Of a DNA stretch of 64,000 bases, positions 27,856 to 37,781 are shown one piece after another. Both the position numbers and the translations under genes were made by a program. The notes under the pieces were generated by a model. That model searched no databases. It had not been told where the DNA came from and worked only from the letters and a program-made list of their open reading frames with translations. Numbering within the stretch: the first letter of the stretch is position 1; the number at the start of each line of letters is the position of its first letter. Source of the stretch: Nemertoderma westbladi (Eukaryota; Xenacoelomorpha; Nemertodermatida; Nemertodermatidae); contig JAUCBJ010001846.1 in NCBI GenBank assembly GCA_032718475.1, forward strand, positions 1 to 64,000. Reading direction: 5' to 3'.

Positions 27856-28586
27856 TTGAGCACATCAATCAACTATTAAAAATTGACCAATTCTTAGACT
27901 ACTGCCCCAATGGTTTACAAGTTGAAGGCAAAAAACACAGCAAAAAAATTGTTACAGCCGTCACCGCTTCTTTAAACATCATTGAAAAAGCCATTGACTA
28001 CCAAGCAGATACTTTGTTGGTTCATCATGGTTTTTTTTGGAAAAACGAGCCACGCATTATCACCAATCATCGAAAAAAACGATTAACAGCACTGCTTAAA
28101 AACGATATTAATCTAGCCGCCTATCACCTGCCGCTAGATATGCACCCTAGTATTGGCAACAATGTAATGCTTGCAAAAAAACTTGATATTGAGATCACCC
28201 ATACCCCATCATCTGAAAAACTGCCTTTATTGATAGGGCATTTCAAGCAACCCACTACACTCAAAGTTTTGGCTGATTTAATTGATAAACAACTAAGTAG
28301 AGCACCTATTTTAATTGAAGCAGGCACACACCCTATCAAAACCATTGGAATTTGCACAGGCAGTGGCCAAGGCTTTATTGAAGCAGCTAAAAATAAAGGA
28401 GTAGAGGCCTATTTAAGTGGGGAAATTTCTGAAACCACACCCCATTTTGCAAGGGAAAATAATATTCACTACATTGGCGCAGGGCATCATGCCACTGAAC
28501 GTTACGGCATACAAGCCTTGGGCCAGTATTTAGCCAAAAAATTCTCACTTGAAGTGACATTTATTGATGAACATAACCCTGCCTAA
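27837..28586 (+). CDS. Nif3-like dinuclear metal-centre protein
   Basis: 249 residues of the NIF3/YbgI family, which forms hexameric toroids with a dimetal site. Activity is uncertain; it is often labelled GTP cyclohydrolase I type 2. Metal-site residues are visible: LVHHGFFWKNE, AYHLPLDMHPSIGNN, and the C-terminal GAGHHATERYG. Full length. A Nif3 gene near hisC is familiar in gammaproteobacteria. Confidence 0.92.
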   Translation: MQTHTLIEHINQLLKIDQFLDYCPNGLQVEGKKHSKKIVTAVTASLNIIEKAIDYQADTLLVHHGFFWKNEPRIITNHRKKRLTALLKNDINLAAYHLPLDMHPSIGNNVMLAKKLDIEITHTPSSEKLPLLIGHFKQPTTLKVLADLIDKQLSRAPILIEAGTHPIKTIGICTGSGQGFIEAAKNKGVEAYLSGEISETTPHFARENNIHYIGAGHHATERYGIQALGQYLAKKFSLEVTFIDEHNPA

Positions 28587-28657
28587 CGCTAACAATTAAC
28601 CATTACAACTTAAAAAAATACATCCCCTGCATCAAATAATAAGCTTTACCCAATCAA

Positions 28658-29215
28658 CTAATTTCGATTGCTTAGACAACCACCTACCAAGCGATACATG
28701 ATAAAACGTCTATATACTTGATGAATAAAAACGGCTCGATAAAATACAAAGCCAGCGCGAATCAAATTCGATAAACTACGCGTATTAAATGGCGAAACCG
28801 TTGTAAATAAATAGAAAGCACCTTTATCAATTGCAAAATTAATCCTATATTCAAGCATTATTTTATGCCAACCTTGTTGCCTAACTGAGTAATCCAATAA
28901 TGTCCCAGATAACAACATACATTGATGCACACAAAATTGATCTTTAATGGCTTCGATAACAGCCTGCGAAGCTTTTAGAAGTAAAGGTTCTTTTTCAGTT
29001 AATTTAAAGGCAATGCTATACCCATATAAACTATTTTGTCTCCATAATAAAAGACAGATGGCACTTTCAGATATTAAACAACTTTGAAAAAATGCCTGAT
29101 TAAATGGCAAGAAATATCGATTTTTCTCTAAATTAAATCGACTATAAAACTGATAAATTTGAGGCGCTAAATAAGGCGATCGACACGACCGAACATAATA
29201 TTTTTTACTGACCAC
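28658..29215 (-). CDS. Hypothetical protein, weakly acetyltransferase-like
   Basis: About 185 residues. I chose the GTG/TTG start at 29213-29218, at the stop of the upstream gene, because longer starts overlap that gene by about 60 bases. The central part (LLLWRQNSLYGYSIAFKLTEKEP) and the end (FNTRSLSNLIRAGFVFYRAVF) vaguely resemble a GNAT fold, where an Asn-rich segment precedes a bulge. No acetyl-CoA loop is clear. It is the last gene of the minus-strand set from 34431. Function unknown. Confidence 0.65.
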   Translation of the reverse strand: MVSKKYYVRSCRSPYLAPQIYQFYSRFNLEKNRYFLPFNQAFFQSCLISESAICLLLWRQNSLYGYSIAFKLTEKEPLLLKASQAVIEAIKDQFCVHQCMLLSGTLLDYSVRQQGWHKIMLEYRINFAIDKGAFYLFTTVSPFNTRSLSNLIRAGFVFYRAVFIHQVYRRFIMYRLVGGCLSNRN

Positions 29216-30215
29216 CAATAATCTTAGCTTGACGCAACAACAAAATATCTGGATACTTTTCAAGTGATTTAGCCAACTTGATATTCAATAAATACAAAAA
29301 ACCGTTGATCGAACTCACAGCAATTGACTTCGGGCTTCTGCGATTAATCAGCAATTGCTCAGCCCGATTGGCCGTTACCTGACCCACACCATAATAACTA
29401 GAAACTAAACCAAACAATGCTGCTCCTTTTTTAATCATTAGCTCACTCACTGAATAAATAGGCACCTTAAAAAATTTAGCATAGCGCGATATCATCTCTG
29501 CCTTAGAGGCCAAAAAAGAATCAGGACCCGTATAAACAAAATCGTAGGACTGTTTACCCATATGCTCAAAAATACGATAAAATTCACTATCTGTAACAGA
29601 ACCATCACCCATTGTAGTATAAACCTCAATCGGTATATCTTGGCTACCAAGCTCCATCATCATATTTTCTGCGGCAAGACGTGCATTGGATTCCAATTGA
29701 TTATAAAAAACGGCTACTTTCATATTTTGACGATGCTTTCCAGCATAGTGTTCCATTGCTTGAAGCTGTGCTTTTAAAGGGGCAGAATGTGTCACCCCGG
29801 TTAAAAATGATGCTTTATCATCAAAACTTTTAATCAAACCCGCTTCAATGGGGAAAGCTACCATCGTAAATAACATGGGGACTGTTCGACCATCAGCACA
29901 CACATTAGCCCGGGTTTCTTGAAGATGCTGATAAACAAATCGGCTAATTGTTGTACCCCATGTATAAATTAAATCATGTTCGCACAGTGAAGGGTGTGCA
30001 TCCAGCCACGATTTCAAATTTTTAGTATCTTGTTTAATATTAACCACCTGATAATCAACAGCATATTTTTCAAGACCCGATTTAAAACCCTGCTCTACCT
30101 GCGTTTCACCACGCCATAAAAACATCAATACTTTTTTTGGAAAGCCTCGAGAATTTGCGCTTGATACAGCCAAAAAAAATACCAACCACACACAAACAAA
30201 ACCACGCAACAACAT
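29205..30215 (-). CDS. ABC-type substrate-binding protein (PF04392-like), orphan
   Basis: 336 residues from ATG 30215. It has a signal peptide (hydrophobic WLVFFLAVSSANS) and a periplasmic type 1 binding fold: KVLMFLWRGE at the start, IYTWGTTISRFVY, VAVFYNQLESNARLAAENM and DFVYTGPDSFLASKAE. This matches the ABC_sub_bind (TrpX/YtbL-like) family, which binds small ligands. No permease or ATPase gene is near. Instead it follows a sensor-MFS gene within five bases. A role as a ligand receptor for that partner is an inference. Confidence 0.85.
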   Translation of the reverse strand: MLLRGFVCVWLVFFLAVSSANSRGFPKKVLMFLWRGETQVEQGFKSGLEKYAVDYQVVNIKQDTKNLKSWLDAHPSLCEHDLIYTWGTTISRFVYQHLQETRANVCADGRTVPMLFTMVAFPIEAGLIKSFDDKASFLTGVTHSAPLKAQLQAMEHYAGKHRQNMKVAVFYNQLESNARLAAENMMMELGSQDIPIEVYTTMGDGSVTDSEFYRIFEHMGKQSYDFVYTGPDSFLASKAEMISRYAKFFKVPIYSVSELMIKKGAALFGLVSSYYGVGQVTANRAEQLLINRRSPKSIAVSSINGFLYLLNIKLAKSLEKYPDILLLRQAKIIGGQ

Positions 30216-30219
30216 CAAA

Positions 30220-32184
30220 CTAACGCCTTTTTAATTGAACAACACCTAAAAACATCACACAAAGTGCGGTTAAAGCCATGACCGAATAACCAACCAATTG
30301 AATTGACTCAAAATAAGTTAAAACACCCACCAATGCTGTAAATAAAACAGGCCCCAACAAACCCCCTAACCTCTCAATTCCTCGGTATACAGAAAGTGAT
30401 CGAACAACTGAACATGCATAATATTTTGCAAGATTTTCAATAACAATCGGCTGTACACAAATTGCAATCGCCTGTGCAACCCCAAACAACAATATCCCCA
30501 AAATAATACCTAAAGTCCCGATAGGTATTATTAAAAAACCAAACATTGTCAAAAGACCTGATAAAAACAGTAACAATATTGATACATAACTTTTCTGAAA
30601 TCGTTTAAGCACAGCACCTAAAATTGGCAACGTCATCACCACACAAACACTGTAGAGCATAATCAACCGACCGATATCTGTTTTTTCATAAGATAAAGCA
30701 TTCAACTGAATAGGCAAGGCGAAAAATAACACACCTGTCAAGGCTAACTTGGCGGGCATAGCACTCAACAACATAAATAATTTAAGCTGCCAACTAACCT
30801 TACCCGACTCTTTTAAATGATCTAATCGTTCTGATTCTAACAATGAAGAATTTTGAACATATTTAGCACATAAAAAAAGCCCTACTATTAAAACAAAACT
30901 GGCTACTGAAAACAATGCTGAATACCCTAAATAATCAACCAAAAAACCACCAATCATTGGGCCCACAATTAATGCTGAAAATACCCCCTGAGCAAATTGT
31001 ATAAGTGCACGACTTCGCTGATTTTGAGCCACATTTTTCATTAAATACCCTTGAATACCAATGACCAAAAACCCATAACTCAAACCCGTGATGACCCAAC
31101 TAATAGACAGCGCTGATAAATCAAACCCAAAAATTGAGATAATAATATATAAAACAAGTGCTAACACAATAGATAACAACAAAAATAAACGAAGCTGTAA
31201 AAAATTCAGCAATTTTGAAGCAATAAAAATACCCACAATCGAAAGCAACATAAAACCTATTACTGGCAATCCCACCAATAATGACAAAGAGTAAGGTAAA
31301 TTAACTGGATTTTGTAAGAAAGCTTGCTCAATAGCCAACGGTAAAAATGGCCGACTCATCTCAATCGCAACCATGAAAAAAAACGTCACAATACGTGCCT
31401 CATGGGTTCCCCCAATAACAAGCGCCTGACTTTTTTTACTTGAATGGCGGCTGAACAAGCCTTGGGCTTTAGCGCCAAAAGACTCCATGGTGTTTTTTGA
31501 ACCAATATGAACGATTTGACCTAAATTGGTCTTCTCAATCCATTGTCTCGCTAAGGCAATCGGTTTACTAATATACAAATACTGTAGAAACCGCCGCATT
31601 TCATATAACAGAACAAATACAACGATCAAAACACTTAAAATGTCATACAACATTTTATCAACCAAGTTAAAGGCGAAGTAACGATCATAAGTCAATACAA
31701 TATAACTATCCTTTTCAGACTCAAGGGGAATAGTTTGTATATTCAAACGATCTAAACCAATCATATTCAACACATAAGAAAGCGGGCCTGTTAAATCCAT
31801 TTTCACCAATCCATGGTGATAAATTGCTTGAGAGGGCACTATTTCATCCGCTGAACCAGCTGAGCTTAACTCAGAAATAGAACCTAAATCTTTCTTTTCG
31901 GAGAAAACTGCCATATCAACCAGCTCATTACTACGATCCCTCAGAAAATCAAAATAATCATCCCAACCCCTGACCTTATCCAATGGAATACCTAAATCAA
32001 TTGACTGGTTAATCTCACGAGCCACTGCGGTTGATTCAGTAAAAACTTTACGATTGAATGCATCAAGCAAATTGGGCGCAAACAAATTCATAAAATAAAC
32101 AGACATCCCAACAATGGCCAGCATAAAGACCAAAGAAATCAGAAAAAAAGACTTAAACTGTTGCGTACTAGTTGCCTGAACCAT
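30220..32184 (-). CDS. Membrane sensor domain fused to an MFS transporter
   Basis: 654 residues from ATG 32184; a longer TTG start is possible. Helix 1 at about 12-33 and a second helix near 180-200 flank a periplasmic domain of about 145 residues, laid out like histidine-kinase sensor domains. A short cytoplasmic linker follows. Then comes a full 12-helix Major Facilitator region (about 265-650) with MFS-like GPMIGGFLVDYLGYSALF and YRGIERLGGLLGP. Fusion of a kinase-style sensor to a transporter is unusual. It overlaps the preceding sensor gene by 17 bases and abuts the substrate-binding protein gene. Substrate unknown. Confidence 0.85.
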   Translation of the reverse strand: MVQATSTQQFKSFFLISLVFMLAIVGMSVYFMNLFAPNLLDAFNRKVFTESTAVAREINQSIDLGIPLDKVRGWDDYFDFLRDRSNELVDMAVFSEKKDLGSISELSSAGSADEIVPSQAIYHHGLVKMDLTGPLSYVLNMIGLDRLNIQTIPLESEKDSYIVLTYDRYFAFNLVDKMLYDILSVLIVVFVLLYEMRRFLQYLYISKPIALARQWIEKTNLGQIVHIGSKNTMESFGAKAQGLFSRHSSKKSQALVIGGTHEARIVTFFFMVAIEMSRPFLPLAIEQAFLQNPVNLPYSLSLLVGLPVIGFMLLSIVGIFIASKLLNFLQLRLFLLLSIVLALVLYIIISIFGFDLSALSISWVITGLSYGFLVIGIQGYLMKNVAQNQRSRALIQFAQGVFSALIVGPMIGGFLVDYLGYSALFSVASFVLIVGLFLCAKYVQNSSLLESERLDHLKESGKVSWQLKLFMLLSAMPAKLALTGVLFFALPIQLNALSYEKTDIGRLIMLYSVCVVMTLPILGAVLKRFQKSYVSILLLFLSGLLTMFGFLIIPIGTLGIILGILLFGVAQAIAICVQPIVIENLAKYYACSVVRSLSVYRGIERLGGLLGPVLFTALVGVLTYFESIQLVGYSVMALTALCVMFLGVVQLKRR

Positions 32185-32899
32185 CACCACTATCAACTTG
32201 ATTTGTTAAATGCGCTGCCTCATCGCCTAATAAATGATGTAAACGTTGATGCTTTTTATCATCAAAAGCAGCGCGACCCCCCACCAATAACTGACCCCAA
32301 TAACCAAAAACACTTAAGGCTTTAGTAAACAAAATACTAAACAACACAATACTGATCATTAATATCACACCCAATATTGGTAATAAACGAAATATCACAT
32401 TATTCAATGTTTGCTGCTTAACGGGTTTATAATAATCTGAATAAACCACACGATAGCCCCCAAATATCTTCCCGTGCACCCCTCTTAAGCGCTTATAGTA
32501 AAAATAAAGATCACCTTGTTTTTTTCGGAAACTAACATTTTGTGAAAATAATACCGAGTTCACCTCCGTTTGATCTAACAAAGTGTTTGGTCGGCTTATA
32601 TGGGTGGTAAACAACACTTGGCTTTGACTATCAAACACATCAATACTTTGAATCATTGATCCACCCTTCACAATACGTTCGATCACCTGCTGAATATTTT
32701 GAATCTGTTTAAGTGGTAAGCCTGAATTGGTATTGGTTTGAATAACCATATCCAAAGTACCCAAATTAGCAGTCATCTGACCTTCAAGAAAATTAGCCAA
32801 TGCCGTCTCATACTTTTGCATGGACAACAACACATTAAAACCAATACCTAACACAAAAAGCGCTAAAAATAAAATATTTAACTTAATGATTCCCTTCAT
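32168..32899 (-). CDS. Two-helix membrane protein with periplasmic sensor-like domain
   Basis: 243 residues. An N-terminal helix (about 6-26), a periplasmic domain of about 140 residues (IQSIDVFDSQSQVLFTT is PAS/Cache-like in wording) and a second helix (about 168-192) are followed by a short cytoplasmic tail rich in His and Asp. No kinase, GGDEF or methyl-accepting domain follows, so signalling must pass through a partner. The start overlaps the pentapeptide gene stop by four bases, and its 3' end overlaps the sensor-MFS gene. Confidence 0.8.
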   Translation of the reverse strand: MKGIIKLNILFLALFVLGIGFNVLLSMQKYETALANFLEGQMTANLGTLDMVIQTNTNSGLPLKQIQNIQQVIERIVKGGSMIQSIDVFDSQSQVLFTTHISRPNTLLDQTEVNSVLFSQNVSFRKKQGDLYFYYKRLRGVHGKIFGGYRVVYSDYYKPVKQQTLNNVIFRLLPILGVILMISIVLFSILFTKALSVFGYWGQLLVGGRAAFDDKKHQRLHHLLGDEAAHLTNQVDSGDGSGN

Positions 32900-34431
32900 A
32901 AATTACTACATCCAACATCAAGCTTAACCCGATCAAAAAAAGCTGCTTTTTTAAGCTGATCACAACTTAAATTCTGGGCACCCCGTAAATCGACCGACAC
33001 AAAATGAGCACCCTCAAAATCTACATTTAACAAATCAGATCCTCGAAAAGAGCTATTATACAATTTAACGCCACGAAAACTAGCATTAGATAAATCAGAA
33101 TACTCAATTTCTACTTGTGTTAGCAAAGCATTGTTAAAATTTGCACGCACCAGATAATTCTGGGAAAAAGACAAGCCCCTTAAATTAGCCCCTGAAAAAT
33201 TAGCCTTATTCATAAAATTATCCAAAAATTGAGTAAACACCATTTTTGAATCTGAAAAATCAGCATTTGACATACCATTGCCAACAAATACAAAACTTTT
33301 TAAACGCAAACCACAAAACTTAGGATTTAAAAATAAAAAATCACTAATCAAACGGCTCTCTATCTTTGAGCGATAATCTTTCGGCAAACCAAACTTGATA
33401 AACTGATCATGCCCCAACGTTGCAAAAAAACCATTACAACTAGATTGATACTGCGCCATACTAATATTGGTATTAGATACATCAGTGTCCTGAAGGTTCA
33501 CATTCTTCAAATTCACCCCCTTTAAATTAGAAAACCGCAGATCAGCCCCTGATAAATCAGAAAAAGACAAATTACTGCCTGATAAATCCGTATGTAACAA
33601 ACTAGCCTCAACAGCCTGCATATCAACTAAATTAGAATTTTCAAACTTCGCATGATTAATCACTGCCCCATTTAAAATGGCCCGACTAAAATCCGAATAC
33701 GAAAACGTTGCATGCGTCAAATTAGCACGGCTCAAATTCATAAAACGAAAATCCTGCTTACTAAATGATTGACCAAATAAATAGGTTGAGCGAACCGCTG
33801 GCATAAAACGATCATAATGTAACCATAAAAGCGACCAAACAAAAAACACCGCTACTAACCCTTTAAAAAACACACGATCCGACAAAAAATAATACATTGA
33901 AAAAAACAACCAAGCTAACGGCCACATCAAAACAGCGCCATATATCACCGTCCTAAATACCCAAACAAGCGGGAATGACGCATACAACAACAAACCCATT
34001 GAAAGAACGGGTAAAAAAAGAAAAAAAAGCCCCGCAAAATAGCCCGATAAAAAAAAGTTATGCACCTGATCAGCGGCAAACTGTTGATCAGCAGATCGTC
34101 TTAACAAATCACTCATCAACCGACACCCCAATAATAAATAAGACAAATACGCCCAATAACCCAAAAGCGCCACCGGCATAAAAATAAAAAACGCATCCGT
34201 GGTAACACTAAAATTACCCACAATATTAAATGTATGGTCTGATCCTAAAAGCTCGCGATCAGGCTTAGAAAAAGAAATCAAAAAATAAATCGCCACCCCA
34301 AAAAATGGCAGCACGTGCTTAGCTATCCCCTTATAAAAATAATCATAAGAAGCCTTGAAGACAAATACATCCAACCCTGTTTCAGCATCATAACGCTGAT
34401 GGTACAATAAAAAATATATCTGCTTAAACAA
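32896..34431 (-). CDS. Membrane pentapeptide-repeat protein
   Basis: 511 residues. The N-terminal part (about 25-210) has about five hydrophobic helices. The rest, from about 225, is a pentapeptide-repeat solenoid with A(D/N)Lxx-type units such as RANLTHATFSYSDFSRA and SGADLRFSNLKGVNLKNV. A second repeat block lies at about 390-490 after a non-repeat insert with two Cys residues. Such right-handed beta helices mediate protein contacts, and some mimic DNA. This is the first gene of the minus-strand operon, diverging from the hydroxylase gene at 34527. Function unknown. Confidence 0.88.
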   Translation of the reverse strand: MFKQIYFLLYHQRYDAETGLDVFVFKASYDYFYKGIAKHVLPFFGVAIYFLISFSKPDRELLGSDHTFNIVGNFSVTTDAFFIFMPVALLGYWAYLSYLLLGCRLMSDLLRRSADQQFAADQVHNFFLSGYFAGLFFLFLPVLSMGLLLYASFPLVWVFRTVIYGAVLMWPLAWLFFSMYYFLSDRVFFKGLVAVFFVWSLLWLHYDRFMPAVRSTYLFGQSFSKQDFRFMNLSRANLTHATFSYSDFSRAILNGAVINHAKFENSNLVDMQAVEASLLHTDLSGSNLSFSDLSGADLRFSNLKGVNLKNVNLQDTDVSNTNISMAQYQSSCNGFFATLGHDQFIKFGLPKDYRSKIESRLISDFLFLNPKFCGLRLKSFVFVGNGMSNADFSDSKMVFTQFLDNFMNKANFSGANLRGLSFSQNYLVRANFNNALLTQVEIEYSDLSNASFRGVKLYNSSFRGSDLLNVDFEGAHFVSVDLRGAQNLSCDQLKKAAFFDRVKLDVGCSNL

Positions 34432-34526
34432 CGTATGTCAGTGCCCCACACCCTTAAAAACTCAACTCCTTATCATACCAGGCATTGTTAAAACACCCAA
34501 CAGAACCAATGCACCCAGTCTCACCT

Positions 34527-35699
34527 ATGAATAAACAAAGCGTCACCATCATTGGTGCAGGCCCTGTGGGCTTGAGTTTAGCGTGCGCCTTAAAAAACAC
34601 AGCGCTTCAAATTAACATCATTGACAAACAACCCCAAACATCTCTTGAAAAACCAACAAATGACGGTAGAGAAGTATCCCTTACCCAACAATCCAAACAC
34701 ATCCTTGAAACACTCAAGGTGTGGCAAAACATTCCCACTGAAAAAATCTCAATCATCAAATCAGCCAAAGTCATCGACGGTAACTCACCCTATAGCCTAG
34801 ATTTTAAACCCCTGCACACCCATCAAAAAAACCTTGGGTTTTTAATTGCCAACCAGCTGATCAAAAAAGCCCTTTATCAGCAAGCTAACCAACAAAACAT
34901 CAACTGGTTCACCAACCAATGCCTAGAAAACATTCAAACATATGAAAATCATGCCAAACTAACCCTAAACACTGGCCAAACCCTAAACACTCAACTGATC
35001 GTTGCAGCAGACGGCCGACAATCAAAAGCCCAACATATCATGGGTATTGGTGCATCTGTACGCCAATTCGGTCGAAGCGTTGTGGTATGCAAAATGAAAT
35101 GTGAAAAACCCCATCAACACATTGCCTATGAATGTTTCCATTACCATAGAACCTTGGCAGTTCTACCCCTACCTAACAATCACGTATCGGTTGTGATCAC
35201 ATTACCCACTGATCAAGCACAACCCTTAACAAAAATGCCAGCCGAACAATTTAACCAAGATATACAAACACGCTTCAAACATCAACTAGGCAACATGACA
35301 CTAATTGGACAATTCCACACATACCCTCTATTTGCCAACTATGCCAAACAATTTATTAAACCTCGCTTTGCCCTTTTAGGTGATGCAGCGGTTGGCATGC
35401 ACCCGGTGACAGCCCATGGGTTTAACCTAGGTTTACAAAGCAGCAACACACTTGCCTCACAAATTAAAAATGCGCTCAATAAGGGTTTAGATATTGGCCA
35501 CCCAAACACCCTCAAACCCTACCAAAGTAAACATCGGCTCAATACCAAAGCAATTTATCTTGGCACCAACGCGATCGTTGGCCTTTATACCGATGACAGA
35601 CCCGTGGCCAAAATTATCCGAAAAGGCATTTTACGCTTTGCCAATCGCTTCCCCCCCCTTAAACGACACATTGTCAACCGCCTAACCACCATCAAATAA
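34527..35699 (+). CDS. FAD-dependent ubiquinone-biosynthesis hydroxylase (UbiH/UbiF/UbiM family)
   Basis: 390 residues from ATG 34527, chosen because the FAD-binding strand TIIGAGPVGLSLACAL starts five residues later. Other motifs: the DG motif VAADGRQSKAQ and the second FAD motif ALLGDAAVGMHPVTAHGFNLG. These place it in the UbiH/COQ6 group that hydroxylates the quinone ring. The C-terminal region (GLYTDDRPVAKIIRKGILRFANRFPPLKR) recalls UbiM, but I cannot settle the exact step. The stop is directly followed by pdxH. Confidence 0.85.
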   Translation: MNKQSVTIIGAGPVGLSLACALKNTALQINIIDKQPQTSLEKPTNDGREVSLTQQSKHILETLKVWQNIPTEKISIIKSAKVIDGNSPYSLDFKPLHTHQKNLGFLIANQLIKKALYQQANQQNINWFTNQCLENIQTYENHAKLTLNTGQTLNTQLIVAADGRQSKAQHIMGIGASVRQFGRSVVVCKMKCEKPHQHIAYECFHYHRTLAVLPLPNNHVSVVITLPTDQAQPLTKMPAEQFNQDIQTRFKHQLGNMTLIGQFHTYPLFANYAKQFIKPRFALLGDAAVGMHPVTAHGFNLGLQSSNTLASQIKNALNKGLDIGHPNTLKPYQSKHRLNTKAIYLGTNAIVGLYTDDRPVAKIIRKGILRFANRFPPLKRHIVNRLTTIK

Positions 35700-36290
35700 A
35701 TGCCCGATCAAACCAAAAACCCCTTAGATTTATTCGCCAATTGGTTTGAACAAGCCAAACAATGCCCCCAAATTTGTGATGCCACGGCAATGAGCTTGGC
35801 CACTGCTACCAAAACAAGCGCACCCTCCAACCGAATCGTTTTGCTTAAAGCCTTTGATAAACAAGGCTTTACTTTCTACACCAACCTAGGCAGCCAAAAA
35901 AGCCTTGAACTTCAACAAAACCCCCAAGCTGCACTTTGTTTTTACTGGGCGCCTTTAAATAAACAAATCAGAATTGAAGGCACCGTTAGCCTAGTTGATG
36001 CCAAACAAGCTGACAACTACTTTGCCTCCCGAGACATCAACAGCCAAATTGGCGCATGGCTTTCCAAACAATCCCAACCCATGAAAGCGTCCATCTCAAC
36101 GCTTAAAAAGCAAGTAGAGGCAGCAACCCAACACCCTGCCCAATATAAAAACAGACCCCCTTTTTGGTCAGGCTTTTTCCTAACCCCCAACAAAATTGAA
36201 TTTTGGGAAAGTAGACCTGCACGGCTGCACGCAAGAACCCTTTACACCAAACACAACCAATCATGGGCAAACCAGTCACTCTACCCTTAA
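35700..36290 (+). CDS. pdxH: Pyridoxamine 5'-phosphate oxidase
   Basis: FMN enzyme making pyridoxal 5'-phosphate. 196 residues, slightly short at the N-terminus. Motifs: PSNRIVLLKAFDKQGFTFYTNLGSQKS, the FMN-contacting ALCFYWAPLNKQIRIEG, and PPFWSGFFLTPNKIEFWE with RLHAR. The ATG abuts the previous stop. It converges with the yggS-type gene 13 bases away, so two vitamin B6 genes sit tail to tail. Confidence 0.95.
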   Translation: MPDQTKNPLDLFANWFEQAKQCPQICDATAMSLATATKTSAPSNRIVLLKAFDKQGFTFYTNLGSQKSLELQQNPQAALCFYWAPLNKQIRIEGTVSLVDAKQADNYFASRDINSQIGAWLSKQSQPMKASISTLKKQVEAATQHPAQYKNRPPFWSGFFLTPNKIEFWESRPARLHARTLYTKHNQSWANQSLYP

Positions 36291-36303
36291 ACACAACACT
36301 GAT

Positions 36304-37020
36304 CTAACAAACCTGCCCTCCCCCCACACGATCCCCAAAAATACTCGACCCCACACGCACAAAGGTTGCACCACAACCAATCGCAGTTTTAAAATCTTGG
36401 CTCATGCCCATTGATAAATGCAACAACCCTGCTGATTTGGCCAATTTAGACAGATCATTAAAATACTTTGCAGGCTGAGCGTTTTTGGGCGGGATACACA
36501 TATACCCCACCACTGGTAAATTTAACTGCCTGCAATACGCTGTTAATGCCCTCACCTCTTCTGGCATTACCCCTGATTTTTGTGCCTCTTTACCCGCATT
36601 CACCTGAATAAAAACTTTCGGAAAACGCCCCTGCAACTGCATTTGTTTGGACAAAGCATTGGCTAAACGTGGGCGATCCAGTGTGTGAATATAATCAAAA
36701 TAACGCACCGCATCGGCTATCTTATTAGTTTGAAGGCGGCCGATCATATGCCAACAGTTTGAAAAACCCATCGCGTTAATGGCACGAATTTTTTTAACAC
36801 CTTCTTGAATTTTATTTTCCCCAAAATCTTGCTGACCTAACTTGCAAAGTGTAACTACTTTTTCAGTTGAATGACCTTTAGAAACGGCAATTAAACGCAC
36901 ACAAGACCGCTTGCCCAAAACAGATGATGCACAAGCACGCATTTGATTTAAAACATTCTGATAGGATTGAGCAACAGCATTAAACGCTAAACTCTTTTTA
37001 TCATCACCTTGCACACTCAA
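36304..37020 (-). CDS. YggS-family PLP-binding homeostasis protein
   Basis: 238 residues of the PLPBP/YggS/PROSC family, a single-domain TIM barrel that binds PLP and buffers vitamin B6 and amino-acid pools. The PLP lysine is in RLIAVSKGHS; also FGENKIQEG, WHMIGRLQTNK and LHLSMGMSQDFKTAI. Full length. Converges with pdxH, a fitting functional neighbour. Confidence 0.93.
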   Translation of the reverse strand: MSVQGDDKKSLAFNAVAQSYQNVLNQMRACASSVLGKRSCVRLIAVSKGHSTEKVVTLCKLGQQDFGENKIQEGVKKIRAINAMGFSNCWHMIGRLQTNKIADAVRYFDYIHTLDRPRLANALSKQMQLQGRFPKVFIQVNAGKEAQKSGVMPEEVRALTAYCRQLNLPVVGYMCIPPKNAQPAKYFNDLSKLAKSAGLLHLSMGMSQDFKTAIGCGATFVRVGSSIFGDRVGGGQVC

Positions 37021-37514
37021 GTCCCTAACAATATTGCTAAAATAGCATAGCGAAAACTAGAATAATTGTAACCAATAACTGACATGCCGACACATATTAA
37101 CCCCATAATAAGAACAATACGTGTTAGTCAATTTTGTTTGATCAACCAAAATTTCCAACAAACAACCCAAGTACAAACTAAAAAAACATTTACGGATATT
37201 ATTCAAGCAAATACTTCGCCATCCATATCGGCAGACTAATTAATGAAATTGTAAATTGCATTTTTCAATTAGTCATAATGCTTTATTCTGCAAAAATTTA
37301 GGCGTGCCAGCAACAATTATCCCATCGCAATATATTGCTAGGGTGTTGGCAAGATATTAATATAAATGTTTATTGTTTTGCCATCTAATTTAACGCTAGG
37401 ACTATACTCTCAAATTCGCTCACCCCTTTGGCTTATTTCTATATTTCGGCCATCAATCCATTTAATTAATGGAAGTTTGGCAACCTGACTATTCCAAACA
37501 TTCCAATGATTTAG
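37021..37514. other. Long AT-rich intergenic region
   Basis: No ATG-led gene stands out. On the minus strand about 37411-37500 reads a protein-like segment (VAKLPLIKWIDGRNIEISQRGERI) before a stop. It may be the tail of a decayed gene related to the small frame at 37515-37781. Otherwise no RNA, repeat or terminator is evident. Confidence 0.3.
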
Positions 37515-37781
37515 CTACTGATCTGGTGCTATCATTGTTTGAAGTATCAAACGATAAATCGGAGACGTATTGGCACCCGTATTAACAACACCTTTTTCAA
37601 GTATGGCGAGTACAGTATTATCTTTGTTGGGATACTTTCCAACTACATGCCAGTCAAATATATCTCGTTGTAGCTCGACTTCACTTGGAAATGCAAAATT
37701 GTAATAATTAAACACGTAGCTATTACCCCGACAATGAATGGCCAAGCAATTTTTTATATAGCGAAAAACTTTCACCAACAC
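37515..37781 (-). CDS. Hypothetical protein (possible gene remnant)
   Basis: 88 residues with mixed, protein-like composition (DIFDWHVVGKYPNKDNTVLAILEKG) but no recognised family, no clear ribosome binding site and no operon context. A further protein-like stretch follows the stop at lower coordinates, which suggests a broken longer gene. Confidence 0.35.
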   Translation of the reverse strand: MLVKVFRYIKNCLAIHCRGNSYVFNYYNFAFPSEVELQRDIFDWHVVGKYPNKDNTVLAILEKGVVNTGANTSPIYRLILQTMIAPDQ

